DNA of 64,000 nt. Source: Chitinophagaceae bacterium (GTDB taxonomy: Bacteria > Bacteroidota > Bacteroidia > Chitinophagales > Chitinophagaceae). The stretch lies in assembly GCA_947447265.1 (NCBI GenBank), contig CANFKC010000012.1:51796-115795 (forward strand), written 5' to 3'. Below are positions 37,224 through 45,991 of the stretch, piece by piece (position 1 is the stretch's first letter; each line of letters opens with the position of its first letter). The notes beneath the pieces were generated by a model, which ran no database searches, was not told the origin of the DNA, and was given only the letters and a program-made list of their open reading frames with translations. Both the position numbers and the translations under genes were made by a program.

Positions 37224-37538
37224 TCAATACACCAGATCTTCATGTGCGTTTTGCAACTCACTGTAAGAATGGTTGTCACCTGCAGCGCGGGCGCGTTCCA
37301 TGCCTTTTGCATAAATTGCCACAGCGCTATCCGGGTCGTTTATACGCTCATATAGCTTGCCGAGGTGATAATAGGTAGCCACATAATTGGGGTCAAATTC
37401 CAGATTTTTTTCGAAATAAACAAGTGCATCTTCATCATCTTCCTGCTTCACATATTCTAACGCCAAAGCATGGTTTAAGAAGCAATCGTTAGGTGTTTCG
37501 CTTAAAAAAGCCAGTAGTTTCTCTATTCTTCCACTCAT
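37224..37538 (-). CDS. Short tetratricopeptide-repeat protein
   Basis: A 104-residue protein of about two and a half TPR units (CFLNHALALEYVKQEDDEDALVYFEKNLEFDPNYVATYYHLGKLYERINDPDSAVAIYAKGMERARAAGD). The start MSGRIEKLLAFL is preferred over a longer frame beginning 18 codons earlier. It is presumably a protein-interaction scaffold; partner unknown. It lies between tilS and the PNGase-like gene on the same strand. Confidence 0.85.
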   Translation of the reverse strand: MSGRIEKLLAFLSETPNDCFLNHALALEYVKQEDDEDALVYFEKNLEFDPNYVATYYHLGKLYERINDPDSAVAIYAKGMERARAAGDNHSYSELQNAHEDLVY

Positions 37539-37641
37539 TTTTGTAAAATCGTAATTATGCAAATGTAGTCGTATTCCCTTTTGCAGGTTCAATGTACAGT
37601 AATTTTAGCATTTTGCAGTAGCAGGTGGGTACTTTGGGGCC

Positions 37642-37678
37642 AAAAAAGAAAAACAGGCAGCGCATTGCTACCTGTTTC
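37642..37678 (-). terminator. Terminator of the PNGase F-like gene
   Basis: On the minus strand AAACAGGTAGC pairs with GCTGCCTGTTT across a short loop (one mismatch), followed by TTCTTTTTTGG. It lies 25 bases after the stop. Confidence 0.85.
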
Positions 37679-37702
37679 AATTATATTAACCTTGTATTCT
37701 AT

Positions 37703-39670
37703 TTATTTCGCAATAACAATACGGGTTTGCAATTTGTTGCCGTTTGCCTCATCGAGGTAAATTACTGTATAAACCCCATTGGTAAGGCTGGTTGTATTAA
37801 TTTGAGGGTGCGCATTTGTGCATGGTTGTTCTATTATAACCCGACCGAGTGCATCTATAATTTTGATGGTTCCGTTTACCGAAGGAATACCTTCAATGTC
37901 TATATTAACGAGATTCTGAGCTGGATTAGGGAATACATCTATGTTAACCGGGTCGGCAGTAATATCATTAACACCCAATGGCCAATTGGTGTAGAAGTAA
38001 TAAGTGAAGTTACAACCAAAGTCGCTGGCGTAAGTTCCGCCGGTAGTATAGCCATGCATAGTAATGATAGTGCCATTTAATTTTCTCATCGAAAAAGAAC
38101 CGCCTGTAATGCTCGATGGATTTGCCCACCAGTACAAACCATTGCAACTGCTATCTGCTATTACAAGTTTGTAACAACCAGGGCTAAGTGATACAGTGTC
38201 GTTGTAATAAGTTGAAATGGCTGCATTGGTGCGTGCAGCAACAACCACATCGCTCATATTATACAGTGTCCAGCTGGTTTCAGATAATGAAGCACTTGAA
38301 GCAAGGGATTCGTTATTTGTCCTTAACTGCAATCTTACCACCGAAGGGATAAGCGGTGAAGGAACAAACTGACTGGTTAAAGTATTATTTGTGCTATCCG
38401 CATCGTAGGTGCCATTTACCAATGCAATATTTGCTTTGAAAGTAAGCGCCGCAGTGCCACCGGCAACGGTATTTAAATCTGCAATTTCAGGTAGAACTAT
38501 ATCGATTTCAGCAAGGCTCGGCAAAGAACCGTTCCAGGTATACATGCCACCCATAACGCCCACAACACCGTAGTTAATGTCCATTGTAGTTATAGTAGTT
38601 GCGCCGGTATTTTTTACATGGATTGTTGGTTTACCACAAGCCGGGTTTTCACGAAAGTGGTTTTCATCGTTTGTTGGTGCAATAATGTCTTCTATTGTCG
38701 CATCAAGTGTTTTGTTCATCGGACCATAGTAAGTAAGCGTTCCCTCAGTTGTATAGATGGCTCCGCCTGAACTTACGTAACTATCAAATTGCAAAGATGT
38801 ATTAAATGAAGTGCCACCTGTAACACCAGTCAGGGTTGTGTGGTGCGGGTACACCATTGCACCAGGGCACCAGTTGGCACGGTCATATAACCATGTTCCA
38901 CTCTGTGGCCATAGCTGGTTTTTGCCACAATTGTCGCGCCATATGCGGCGGGTAGCAACTGCAGTGCCGTTTACTTTTACCTGGTAGTTTGTTGAGCAAA
39001 ACTCACTGCAATAGTTGGCATCAGAACCATGACCGGTTGCTGTAAATTTCAGATCAGCCACCTGTGTACCGGCGGGTGCAGTAAGCGAAACCGGCGTAAA
39101 GTGTGTGTTGATGTTAAAAGAATCGCTGTGAGAGGTATCACCATAAGAAAAGCTACCACCCCAAAGGCGAACAATATCTAATACATTGCGGTCAGGCGTA
39201 CCTTCAATAAGCGCAAACTTGATATCAGACGTGAAACCGCCGGAGTAGCCGGAATATGCGATACGTATTTTACACGAATCCTGAAGCTTTGCGGCATATT
39301 CTGTAACGTCATAAACATAACGTTGTGTCCAGGTCCAGGGAGTGCGGGGTGCACCAGCGTTGGCATACGGCGTTATCAAGCGTCCTAATTCATATGTTTC
39401 TCCGCTTGGTTTTATAAGGTAGTTTTGGACGGTATAGTCCCAATCGCCGCACCAGGTTGAACCAGTCGGGCAGGTATATTTACCGAGGGTAAATATCATA
39501 TAAATCCTGCGATAGGTTGTGGTGTGCGGGAAATTTACGGTAGAATCATAACTACCATAACCGCCTAATTGAAAGTTATTAGCGTGCACCCATGTAGTAT
39601 CGCCAGGGGCAGCCTTTGCCGCTGTGCAGAATGACAACAGGGCAATGAGCATTAATAGATTTTTTTTCAT
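37703..39670 (-). CDS. Peptide-N-glycosidase F-related T9SS cargo (type A sorting)
   Basis: A 655-residue secreted protein. The start chosen is MKKNLLMLIALLSFCTAAKA, a signal peptide; the open frame runs 20 codons further upstream without a leader. The N-terminal region has GDTTWVHANNFQLGGYGSYDSTVNFPHTTTYRRIYMIFTLGKYTCP and CGDWDYTVQNYLIKPSGETYELGRLITPYA, as in the PNGase F jelly-roll pair. A Cys-rich loop (ANYCSEFCSTNYQVKVNG) follows. The C terminus NIDVFPNPAQNLVNIDIEG is a type A sorting tail. It may remove or bind N-linked glycans; activity is unproven, since catalytic residues were not aligned. Confidence 0.85.
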   Translation of the reverse strand: MKKNLLMLIALLSFCTAAKAAPGDTTWVHANNFQLGGYGSYDSTVNFPHTTTYRRIYMIFTLGKYTCPTGSTWCGDWDYTVQNYLIKPSGETYELGRLITPYANAGAPRTPWTWTQRYVYDVTEYAAKLQDSCKIRIAYSGYSGGFTSDIKFALIEGTPDRNVLDIVRLWGGSFSYGDTSHSDSFNINTHFTPVSLTAPAGTQVADLKFTATGHGSDANYCSEFCSTNYQVKVNGTAVATRRIWRDNCGKNQLWPQSGTWLYDRANWCPGAMVYPHHTTLTGVTGGTSFNTSLQFDSYVSSGGAIYTTEGTLTYYGPMNKTLDATIEDIIAPTNDENHFRENPACGKPTIHVKNTGATTITTMDINYGVVGVMGGMYTWNGSLPSLAEIDIVLPEIADLNTVAGGTAALTFKANIALVNGTYDADSTNNTLTSQFVPSPLIPSVVRLQLRTNNESLASSASLSETSWTLYNMSDVVVAARTNAAISTYYNDTVSLSPGCYKLVIADSSCNGLYWWANPSSITGGSFSMRKLNGTIITMHGYTTGGTYASDFGCNFTYYFYTNWPLGVNDITADPVNIDVFPNPAQNLVNIDIEGIPSVNGTIKIIDALGRVIIEQPCTNAHPQINTTSLTNGVYTVIYLDEANGNKLQTRIVIAK

Positions 39671-39744
39671 TTGGAGCAAAAATAATGAATAAATAACATG
39701 ATTGAAGTTTACAACCAACGAAATAGCCATTAAAGTGTAAATAT

Positions 39745-39778
39745 TTTGCCCGATAAATAAGTTGCATTATTATATTTG
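39745..39778 (+). promoter_or_regulatory. Candidate Bacteroidota promoter for the RDD-family gene
   Basis: TTTG at 39745-39748 and TATATTTG at 39771-39778 match the -33 and -7 boxes (TTTG and TAnnTTTG) with a 22-base spacer, close to the usual 19-21. The ATG follows 14 bases later. Confidence 0.5.
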
Positions 39779-39792
39779 CGAAAAAACCTGTT

Positions 39793-40266
39793 ATGGAAAA
39801 TCCCGAGTTGTCAATATTTCCCGAACGGAAAGTAGTTTATGGTGGTTTCAGACGTAGGTGGCTTGCCGCAATACTAGATGTGCTGATACTTATGATTCCG
39901 GGCCAGTTAGTATTAATGGTTATCCGAATACCCTGGGTAAGCGAATTAGATGCTGGCACCTCCCCTCTTCTTGCATCGCTTTTAGCGTTAATCAACTCGG
40001 TTATTTCGCTTTGCTTTAACTGGATCTATTTTGCACTTATGGAGTCCAGCCATAGACAGGCAACTGTGGGCAAAATGGCGCTGGGGCTTATTGTGACCAA
40101 TGAGACCGGTGGGAGGGTTACCTTTGGGCAGGCAACCGGTCGGTATTTTGGCCGAATCCTGTCTGCCATTATCTTACTTATGGGCTATTTTATGAACCTA
40201 TGGGATCCGAGAAGGCAAACTTTGCATGATAAGTTGTCTCACTGTTTGGTGGTAAGGGAGCAGTGA
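39793..40266 (+). CDS. RDD-family membrane protein
   Basis: A 157-residue protein with the RDD pattern: YGGFRRRWLAAILDVLILMIPGQLVLMV at the first helix, a second helix near 55-77, ESSHRQATVGKMALGLIVTNETGGRVTFGQATGRYFGRILSAII and WDPRRQTLHDKLSHCLVV at the end. The family comprises small inner-membrane proteins, some implicated in ion exchange; the role here is unknown. The xth gene follows on the same strand 104 bases later. Confidence 0.9.
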   Translation: MENPELSIFPERKVVYGGFRRRWLAAILDVLILMIPGQLVLMVIRIPWVSELDAGTSPLLASLLALINSVISLCFNWIYFALMESSHRQATVGKMALGLIVTNETGGRVTFGQATGRYFGRILSAIILLMGYFMNLWDPRRQTLHDKLSHCLVVREQ

Positions 40267-40370
40267 TGGAGCTGTTGCGTGAGCCGGGCGCGAAGGTAAT
40301 CATTGCCTTGCCCGTTTGCGGTTTGTTTGTTAATTTGCACTCGATAGCTAAAGGCTTATTTCTAATATTT

Positions 40371-41135
40371 ATGCGGATAATTACATACAATGTAAACGGC
40401 ATCAGGAGCGCCGTTAAGAAGGGTTTTATTGACTGGTTGAATACTGACCCTGCAGACGTTATTTGCCTGCAGGAAATAAAGGCGCATAAAGAAGATGTGC
40501 CAGTTCTAGATATTGAAGGAGCCGGCTACAGGGTATATTCGTTTTCTGCACAGAAAAAAGGTTATAGCGGCGTTGCCATTCTTACTAAAATTGAGCCTGA
40601 TTTTGTGCAATACGGAAGTAAAATTGAACAAAGTGATTTCGAGGGTAGGGTAATAAGGGCAGATTTTGGCGAACTAACAGTAGTTAATGCCTATTTCCCG
40701 AGCGGTACAAGTGGAGATGACAGGCAGACTTACAAATACCAATGGCTCAGCGAGTTTTTTGATTATATACAGGAGTTGAGGAAGACTCGTCCGCACCTGG
40801 TAGTTTGCGGAGACTATAATATCTGCCATAAAGCAATAGATATACATGACCCGGTTAGGAATAAAAATTATACCGGATTCTTGCCAGAAGAAAGGGCATG
40901 GATGGACAAGTTGTTCGAGAATGGATTTGTTGACACCTTCCGGCATTTTAACCAGGAGCCACATCAATATACGTGGTGGAGTGCTTTTGCAGGTGCAAGA
41001 GCCAACAATAAGGGCTGGCGTATCGATTATTTAAACGTAACAGCGCCACTTGCCGGAAAGTTAAAACATGCAGAAATACGCCCGGATGTGAGACATTCTG
41101 ACCACTGCCCGGTATATCTTGAAATAAACAATTAG
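40371..41135 (+). CDS. xth: Exodeoxyribonuclease III
   Basis: A 254-residue enzyme of base-excision repair that cuts AP sites and has 3'-5' exonuclease activity. The start MRIITYNVNGIRSA is the family N terminus; the frame upstream to 40263 is not family-like. Motifs: CLQEIKAH (metal Glu), GDYNICHKAIDI (catalytic Asp/Asn), WWSAFAGARANNKGWRIDYLNVT and HSDHCPVYLE at the end. Full length. Confidence 0.95.
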   Translation: MRIITYNVNGIRSAVKKGFIDWLNTDPADVICLQEIKAHKEDVPVLDIEGAGYRVYSFSAQKKGYSGVAILTKIEPDFVQYGSKIEQSDFEGRVIRADFGELTVVNAYFPSGTSGDDRQTYKYQWLSEFFDYIQELRKTRPHLVVCGDYNICHKAIDIHDPVRNKNYTGFLPEERAWMDKLFENGFVDTFRHFNQEPHQYTWWSAFAGARANNKGWRIDYLNVTAPLAGKLKHAEIRPDVRHSDHCPVYLEINN

Positions 41136-41150
41136 AGCTTTATATTATTG

Positions 41151-41190
41151 AAAATGGTTGCACCTTTTAATGGGGGCAACCATTTTTTAT
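41151..41190 (+). terminator. Terminator after xth
   Basis: AAAATGGTTGC (41151-41161) and GCAACCATTTT (41176-41186) are complementary around a 14-base loop, followed by a T run. The lpxK gene starts 140 bases later. Confidence 0.85.
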
Positions 41191-41330
41191 TTTACACGAG
41201 CTCCTGTAGGGCTGTTATTCAAAATTGCATATTCGTTATATTGTTTTTTCTGTTCTTTTTCTACAATTTATTAATCCCGATTTTTGTGGGTTATTTGCGA
41301 CCTTTGGCGCTTACTGGAAAAGTTTACACT

Positions 41331-42476
41331 ATGAGTGACAACGGTTTTCTTGCTTTTGTTGTGTCAGTCTTGCAGCTGGCATTGTACCCATTTACGCTGA
41401 TTTATGGCGCATTGGTTTGGGTGCGTAACCGTATGTACGATATTGACTTCTACCATTCCATAAGCTTTAGTGTGCCTGTAATTTCTGTAGGCAACTTATC
41501 TACCGGCGGTACTGGCAAAACCCCGCATATTGAATACCTAATTGAGTTATTGCAATACCAGTTCCAGGTGGCGACCATGAGCCGCGGGTACAAACGTTTT
41601 ACGAAGGGGTTCATTATTGCAGATGAAAAAGCGAATGCATTGCGCATTGGCGATGAGCCTATGCAATTTTTCATGAAATACCCTGAAGCCATTGTTTGTG
41701 TAGCAGAGGAGCGGTTAACAGGCATTCCTAATCTTTTGCAACGCAGGCCCGGCATTGACATTATTTTACTTGACGATGCCTATCAGCACCGCTCAGTGAA
41801 GGCCGGACTCAATATTCTGGTAACTGACTTTTCGCACCCTTTTTATAGCGACCATATATTGCCTTTCGGCAATTTACGCGAAAGCCGTAGCGCTTACAAG
41901 CGCGCTGACGTGATCATAGTATCAAAATGCCCTCCGAGTTTAAGCAGGGAAGCTGCCAATGAAATATCCAGGCAAATTAACCCCTTGCCACATCAGCAGG
42001 TGTTTTTTACTGCAATCTCTTACGGTATGCCCTATAGTTTAATTACTGGTGAAGCGGTTGATATGAAAGGCACCCATGCTGTTTTAGTGTGTGGCATTGC
42101 CCGCCCCGAGCCATTGATTGCTTTTTTAAAGCAGCATGTTTCCGACGTACATACTTTAACTTATGCCGACCATCATTACTTTGTGACCACTGATCTCGAC
42201 GAGATGAAAACAGCGTACGATAACTGGCAGGAACGCAACAAAATAATTGTTACTACCGAAAAAGATGCGGCAAGGCTGCATTTGCATAAAGAACAACTGG
42301 TAGGCTGGGGTATAGACATTGTGGTAATGCCGATAAAAATATCGGTTCTTTTCAATGCCGGCAATGAATTTAATGCGAAAGTGATGGATTATGTATACAA
42401 AGAAATGGGCATTGTGGCCAATCCAGAGCCCGACATATTACCATCAGCACCTCATGAAAACGAAGCAGGGCAATAA
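41331..42476 (+). CDS. lpxK: Tetraacyldisaccharide 4'-kinase
   Basis: A 381-residue inner-membrane enzyme that phosphorylates the lipid A disaccharide. The start chosen is MSDNGFLAFVVSVLQLALYPFTLIYG, the family's N-terminal membrane helix; the frame upstream to 41148 crosses the xth terminator. P-loop ISVGNLSTGGTGKTPHIEYL and the following IDIILLDDAYQHRSVKAGLNILVTDFS and LPFGNLRESRSAYKRADVIIVSK blocks are typical. It supports an outer membrane with lipid A. Confidence 0.93.
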   Translation: MSDNGFLAFVVSVLQLALYPFTLIYGALVWVRNRMYDIDFYHSISFSVPVISVGNLSTGGTGKTPHIEYLIELLQYQFQVATMSRGYKRFTKGFIIADEKANALRIGDEPMQFFMKYPEAIVCVAEERLTGIPNLLQRRPGIDIILLDDAYQHRSVKAGLNILVTDFSHPFYSDHILPFGNLRESRSAYKRADVIIVSKCPPSLSREAANEISRQINPLPHQQVFFTAISYGMPYSLITGEAVDMKGTHAVLVCGIARPEPLIAFLKQHVSDVHTLTYADHHYFVTTDLDEMKTAYDNWQERNKIIVTTEKDAARLHLHKEQLVGWGIDIVVMPIKISVLFNAGNEFNAKVMDYVYKEMGIVANPEPDILPSAPHENEAGQ

Positions 42477-42532
42477 CAATAGGTTTGCTTGCTTTTGAAT
42501 ACTGGTTGCAAGATGCGGGTTGTAATTTTTCT

Positions 42533-43573
42533 TTAATTCCATGTTTTTAAACCACCTTCGAGTGAATAAAGTTCTGCTTCAAAACGCTTCTTTATCATTT
42601 TAACCGCTTCGGCGCTCCGCTGGCCTGTTGCGCAATAAAAAACGATTGGTTTTGCCGAGGAGAGGTAGGAAAGGTTATCCGCCAGTTCACTGAGCGGAAT
42701 ATTTTTTCCTCCTATATTAAAGAATTTGTGTTCGTCGCTTGTTCTTACGTCTATCAGTTCATATTCGGAAATATGCCTTTGCAGTTGATCTGAAGTGATG
42801 GTTGTACTGGGTAATTTTACCGGCAATGCCGTTATGTTAGTTTTAGTGTGCCGTGGCGTATTAATAACCTGCGAACGCAAAGTCAGCGTGTCGAAAATAA
42901 GCATCTTCGCAACTAGGGGTGTCCCGGTTTCTGTAATGTACTTAATGGCTTCATTAGCCTGCATGCAACCTATTATACCGGCAAGTGTGGGCAACACGCC
43001 CCCTTCGGCGCAATTCGGAATTTGTGATGCATTTGTTTCCGGGTATATATCACGGTAATTTGCACTCGTGGTGCCATCTTCATTCTTACCATTCCAAATA
43101 GCTACCTGACCCTCATACTGGTATATTGCGCCGTAAACAAGCGGTTTGCCGCTCAATACGCAAGCATCGTTAAGCAGGTATTTCGAATCGAAATTGTCGG
43201 TACAATCCAATATTATATCGTAGTCCGCAATCAACTCCATAACATTATCTGCATGCACCAATTCCGCGTGTGCTTCAATTTTAATACCTGGGTTTTGACG
43301 TCTAAGTTTTTCAGCCGCTAATACGGCTTTTTTCATGCCTTCTTCCGCCGGGGTAAATAATATCTGCCGATGCAGATTACTTAATGTTACGGTATCTCCA
43401 TCGGCCAAACCAAGGGATCCTGCGCCTGATGCAGCTAAATATTGCGCTGCCGCGCAACCCAGGCCGCCAATCCCTACTATCAGCACTTTGGCGTGTTTTA
43501 ACAAGTTTTGGCCGCGTTCGCCAAACCCCGGCAATGCCAGTTGGCAATTGTATCTGGTAAATTCTGTCTGCAT
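42533..43573 (-). CDS. moeB: MoeB/ThiF-type adenylyltransferase with C-terminal rhodanese domain
   Basis: A 346-residue E1-like enzyme that adenylates the C terminus of MoaD/ThiS before sulfur transfer. Nucleotide loop GIGGLGCAAAQYLAASG (34-50), DGDTVTLSNLHRQILF, a catalytic-site NCAEGGVLPTLAG with one Cys, and a rhodanese domain from about 250 with FYCATGQRS and Cys314. The CxxC zinc pairs of the E. coli enzyme (CYRCLFP and a later CPxC) are absent, replaced by NYRDIYP and HTKTN. It is last of the molybdenum-cofactor run, its start sharing a base with the mobA stop (TAATG). Confidence 0.88.
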   Translation of the reverse strand: MQTEFTRYNCQLALPGFGERGQNLLKHAKVLIVGIGGLGCAAAQYLAASGAGSLGLADGDTVTLSNLHRQILFTPAEEGMKKAVLAAEKLRRQNPGIKIEAHAELVHADNVMELIADYDIILDCTDNFDSKYLLNDACVLSGKPLVYGAIYQYEGQVAIWNGKNEDGTTSANYRDIYPETNASQIPNCAEGGVLPTLAGIIGCMQANEAIKYITETGTPLVAKMLIFDTLTLRSQVINTPRHTKTNITALPVKLPSTTITSDQLQRHISEYELIDVRTSDEHKFFNIGGKNIPLSELADNLSYLSSAKPIVFYCATGQRSAEAVKMIKKRFEAELYSLEGGLKTWN

Positions 43574-44205
43574 TAGCTGCCAGGTTCCGATTTTAATAAT
43601 TTATTGATGAGGGCTGCGTCTTCCGGTGTATTCGCATTTAAGAGCGCATTGGGTACAGGTGGCTGCAAAATAGTAATATTATTGTTTATAAGCACCCTGC
43701 GTGGGCAACTAAAACCTTCATTTGCTTTTTGCTGCAGGATAGGGTGGCTGGACGGCTCCCAAATAGTGATAAGTGGCTCCGGCAGTCCATCATGCGGACT
43801 TTCGAAAGTAGTAGCCATCGATTGCAGGTTACGATTTTCTACCAGGAAGGCAAGGGTAGCAGCGTCCAGCAAAGGTAGATCGCATGCGGTAACCAGCCAT
43901 GCACTACCGGGATGTTTGCCGAAGGCAGTGAGTAAACCTCCCATGGGGCCCATGCCGGGAACCGCATCAACTAAAGGATTATAAATGCTGTCAATCTCGC
44001 TTAACTGCTCTTCCCGGCACGATATATAGACTTTTGTACAAAAGGCAGCCAACAGTTCGGCCAGATAGTAGCGGTGTGGTTTGCCATACCACTGCGATAA
44101 ACCTTTATCTCGCCCCATACGCACACTTTTACCTCCGGCGAGCACTAAGCCATATATCTCCGGTTTACGATCTCCTGAAGTCATTTTTGCCTCCTGTTTT
44201 TTCAA
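43573..44205 (-). CDS. mobA: Molybdenum cofactor guanylyltransferase
   Basis: A 210-residue enzyme that attaches GMP to molybdopterin. It has the LVLAGGKSVRMGRDKG nucleotide-binding motif, VDAVPGMGPMGGLLTAF and VTACDLPLLD. The longest frame overlaps moaC by 41 bases; an internal Met (MTSGDRKPEIYGLV, 21 bases later) still overlaps it by about 20. Transcription order is moeA, moaC, mobA, moeB. Confidence 0.9.
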   Translation of the reverse strand: MKKQEAKMTSGDRKPEIYGLVLAGGKSVRMGRDKGLSQWYGKPHRYYLAELLAAFCTKVYISCREEQLSEIDSIYNPLVDAVPGMGPMGGLLTAFGKHPGSAWLVTACDLPLLDAATLAFLVENRNLQSMATTFESPHDGLPEPLITIWEPSSHPILQQKANEGFSCPRRVLINNNITILQPPVPNALLNANTPEDAALINKLLKSEPGS

Positions 44206-44641
44206 TCAGTTTTGTTTCTTTAATAACAATATCGTGGCTCATGGCTTTGCACATATCATAAATTGTCAGGGCCGCGATACTTGCACCGACCAGCGCTTCC
44301 ATTTCAATACCGGTTTTGGCAGTAATTGTTGCTGTGCAGTCTATAACCAATTCCTTACTGTCGTTAATACTGATATCAATTTTACAATTGTCCATACCCA
44401 GCGGATGGCAGAGGGGAATCAATTCACCGGTTTTCTTTGCGCCCATAATGCCGGCAATAATTGCAGCCTGGAAAACCGCTCCCTTGGCGCTGTCTATATC
44501 CCCATCAGCCAGTTTAGCTAAAACTGCGTCGGGCAACTGTACTATGCTTCGTGCAGTTGCACTGCGTCGGGTTGGTGTTTTTTCGCTAACATCAACCATA
44601 TTGGCTTTACCAGCGGCATCAATATGTGTAAGTCCGGTCAT
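44165..44641 (-). CDS. moaC: Cyclic pyranopterin monophosphate synthase
   Basis: A 158-residue enzyme acting after MoaA to form cyclic pyranopterin monophosphate. All usual signatures are present: MVDVSEKTPTRRSATA, LIPLCHPLGMDNCKID, EMEALVGASIAALTIYDMCKAMSHDI and the C-terminal IEKTGGKNDFRRS. It starts 3 bases after the moeA stop, so the two are surely cotranscribed. No MoaA, MoaD or MoaE gene is in the window. Confidence 0.95.
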   Translation of the reverse strand: MTGLTHIDAAGKANMVDVSEKTPTRRSATARSIVQLPDAVLAKLADGDIDSAKGAVFQAAIIAGIMGAKKTGELIPLCHPLGMDNCKIDISINDSKELVIDCTATITAKTGIEMEALVGASIAALTIYDMCKAMSHDIVIKETKLIEKTGGKNDFRRS

Positions 44642-44644
44642 GGC

Positions 44645-45850
44645 TCAAAATATATTTTTAAACACCCACAAAGGGAAAACTTCACCTTTTATAAAGTGGT
44701 CGCGTTCCGAAGGTAGTTCAAGGAAAGCATTTGTATCAATAAGGTTTGCCAGGTCACCCGATCCATTGCCATGGTTGGGCATGGCTATCAATTTTCCCTG
44801 TTCGTTAATTGCAGCTTTAACCTGCATAAAGTACTGGAGCGCGGGCGTAAAAGTAACATCTTCGCCTAAAACAGCATGTAATAAAGGTTTCTTACGCATT
44901 TGCAGACTAGCTTCTAACCAGGGAATAAAGTACCTATACATGCACAGAAATGCAGAAACAGGATTGCCAGGGAACGCAAAAACAAGTGAACCAGAATGAT
45001 GCTTGCCAAACCAAAGTGGCTTTCCCGGTCGTTGGCCAACTTTATGAAATAGTTGCTGCACCAGCAGTTTTTCTAAAGCGGCGGGTACATAGTCATACTT
45101 GCCCATCGACACTCCTCCACTCAGTAGTACAACATCATATTGTTTAAGGTAAGTGTCTAGCTGCTGTTCTATAATTGAAGGATTATCAGGTAAATGTGTA
45201 ACTGAAACATCTACGCCATACCGGTTTAAAATCTCCCTTATGGTATAGCTATTTGAGCGCCGAACCTGGAAAGGGTTGGGAGTTGCATTAATATCAACCA
45301 ATTCATCGCCTGTAGAAATAATGCAAACTTTCGGTAACTTTTTTACAAGCAGGTTGGTTTTTCCAATCGTCGCAGCAACACTTATAACGGCTGCATCAAC
45401 TACAATTCCTGCGGGAGCAGCCAAATCGCCTTCTCTCTTATCTTGTGCACGGTAGTGTATCGCCTGCCCCTTTTTCAATTGGTTTACCAGCAAAGTCGCC
45501 TTTCCTGTTTCAATGATAATATCTTCATACCTTATTATGGTATCGGCAGAGTCGGGTAAGGAAGCTCCGGTCATTATCTCAATGCATTCATCGTCACCTT
45601 CTAATTCTATAGGTGTATCGCCAGCAGCCTGTGTACCTTTTATGGTAAACGAGCGCAACCCGGCTTCAAAGCCACTGAAACGAATAGCTATACCATCCAT
45701 TGAGACGCGGTTAAAGGCCGGAAAATCCCTGTCACAATAGATATTTTCAGCAAGAATGCGTCCCGAAGCTTCGTTGAAAGCAACACTTTCATTCCCGTAA
45801 TCTTTTACGGTGGATATAATAATTTCTTCTGCCTGCAGAACGGAGATCAT
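44645..45850 (-). CDS. moeA: Molybdopterin molybdenumtransferase
   Basis: A 401-residue enzyme that inserts molybdate into adenylated molybdopterin. The start chosen is MISVLQAEEIIISTVKDYG, with a later FPAFNRVSMDGIAIR block; the longer frame upstream has no family-like sequence. Further motifs: GDTPIELEGDDECIEIMTGASLPDSADTIIRYED, ISTGDELVDI, VLLSGGVSMGKYDYVP and FAFPGNPVSAFLCMYRYFIPWLE. First gene of the cofactor run, divergent from rarA. Confidence 0.93.
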   Translation of the reverse strand: MISVLQAEEIIISTVKDYGNESVAFNEASGRILAENIYCDRDFPAFNRVSMDGIAIRFSGFEAGLRSFTIKGTQAAGDTPIELEGDDECIEIMTGASLPDSADTIIRYEDIIIETGKATLLVNQLKKGQAIHYRAQDKREGDLAAPAGIVVDAAVISVAATIGKTNLLVKKLPKVCIISTGDELVDINATPNPFQVRRSNSYTIREILNRYGVDVSVTHLPDNPSIIEQQLDTYLKQYDVVLLSGGVSMGKYDYVPAALEKLLVQQLFHKVGQRPGKPLWFGKHHSGSLVFAFPGNPVSAFLCMYRYFIPWLEASLQMRKKPLLHAVLGEDVTFTPALQYFMQVKAAINEQGKLIAMPNHGNGSGDLANLIDTNAFLELPSERDHFIKGEVFPLWVFKNIF

Positions 45851-45967
45851 AAGTAATAGTGTAAAGGCTGACTGAGACTGTAAAGATACGAAGGAGGAAC
45901 TAAGAACGGTGAAAAGAAGGGTGCTGTGACGCCGCCGCATACTTATATTTTCCACCTTGCAGACGCT

Positions 45968-45975
45968 TATCTTTG
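45968..45975 (+). promoter_or_regulatory. Candidate -7 box of rarA
   Basis: TATCTTTG fits TAnnTTTG and lies 16 bases before the chosen ATG, supporting the shorter start. A matching -33 box is unclear. Confidence 0.4.
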
Positions 45976-45991
45976 TATAAACAAAGTGAAA

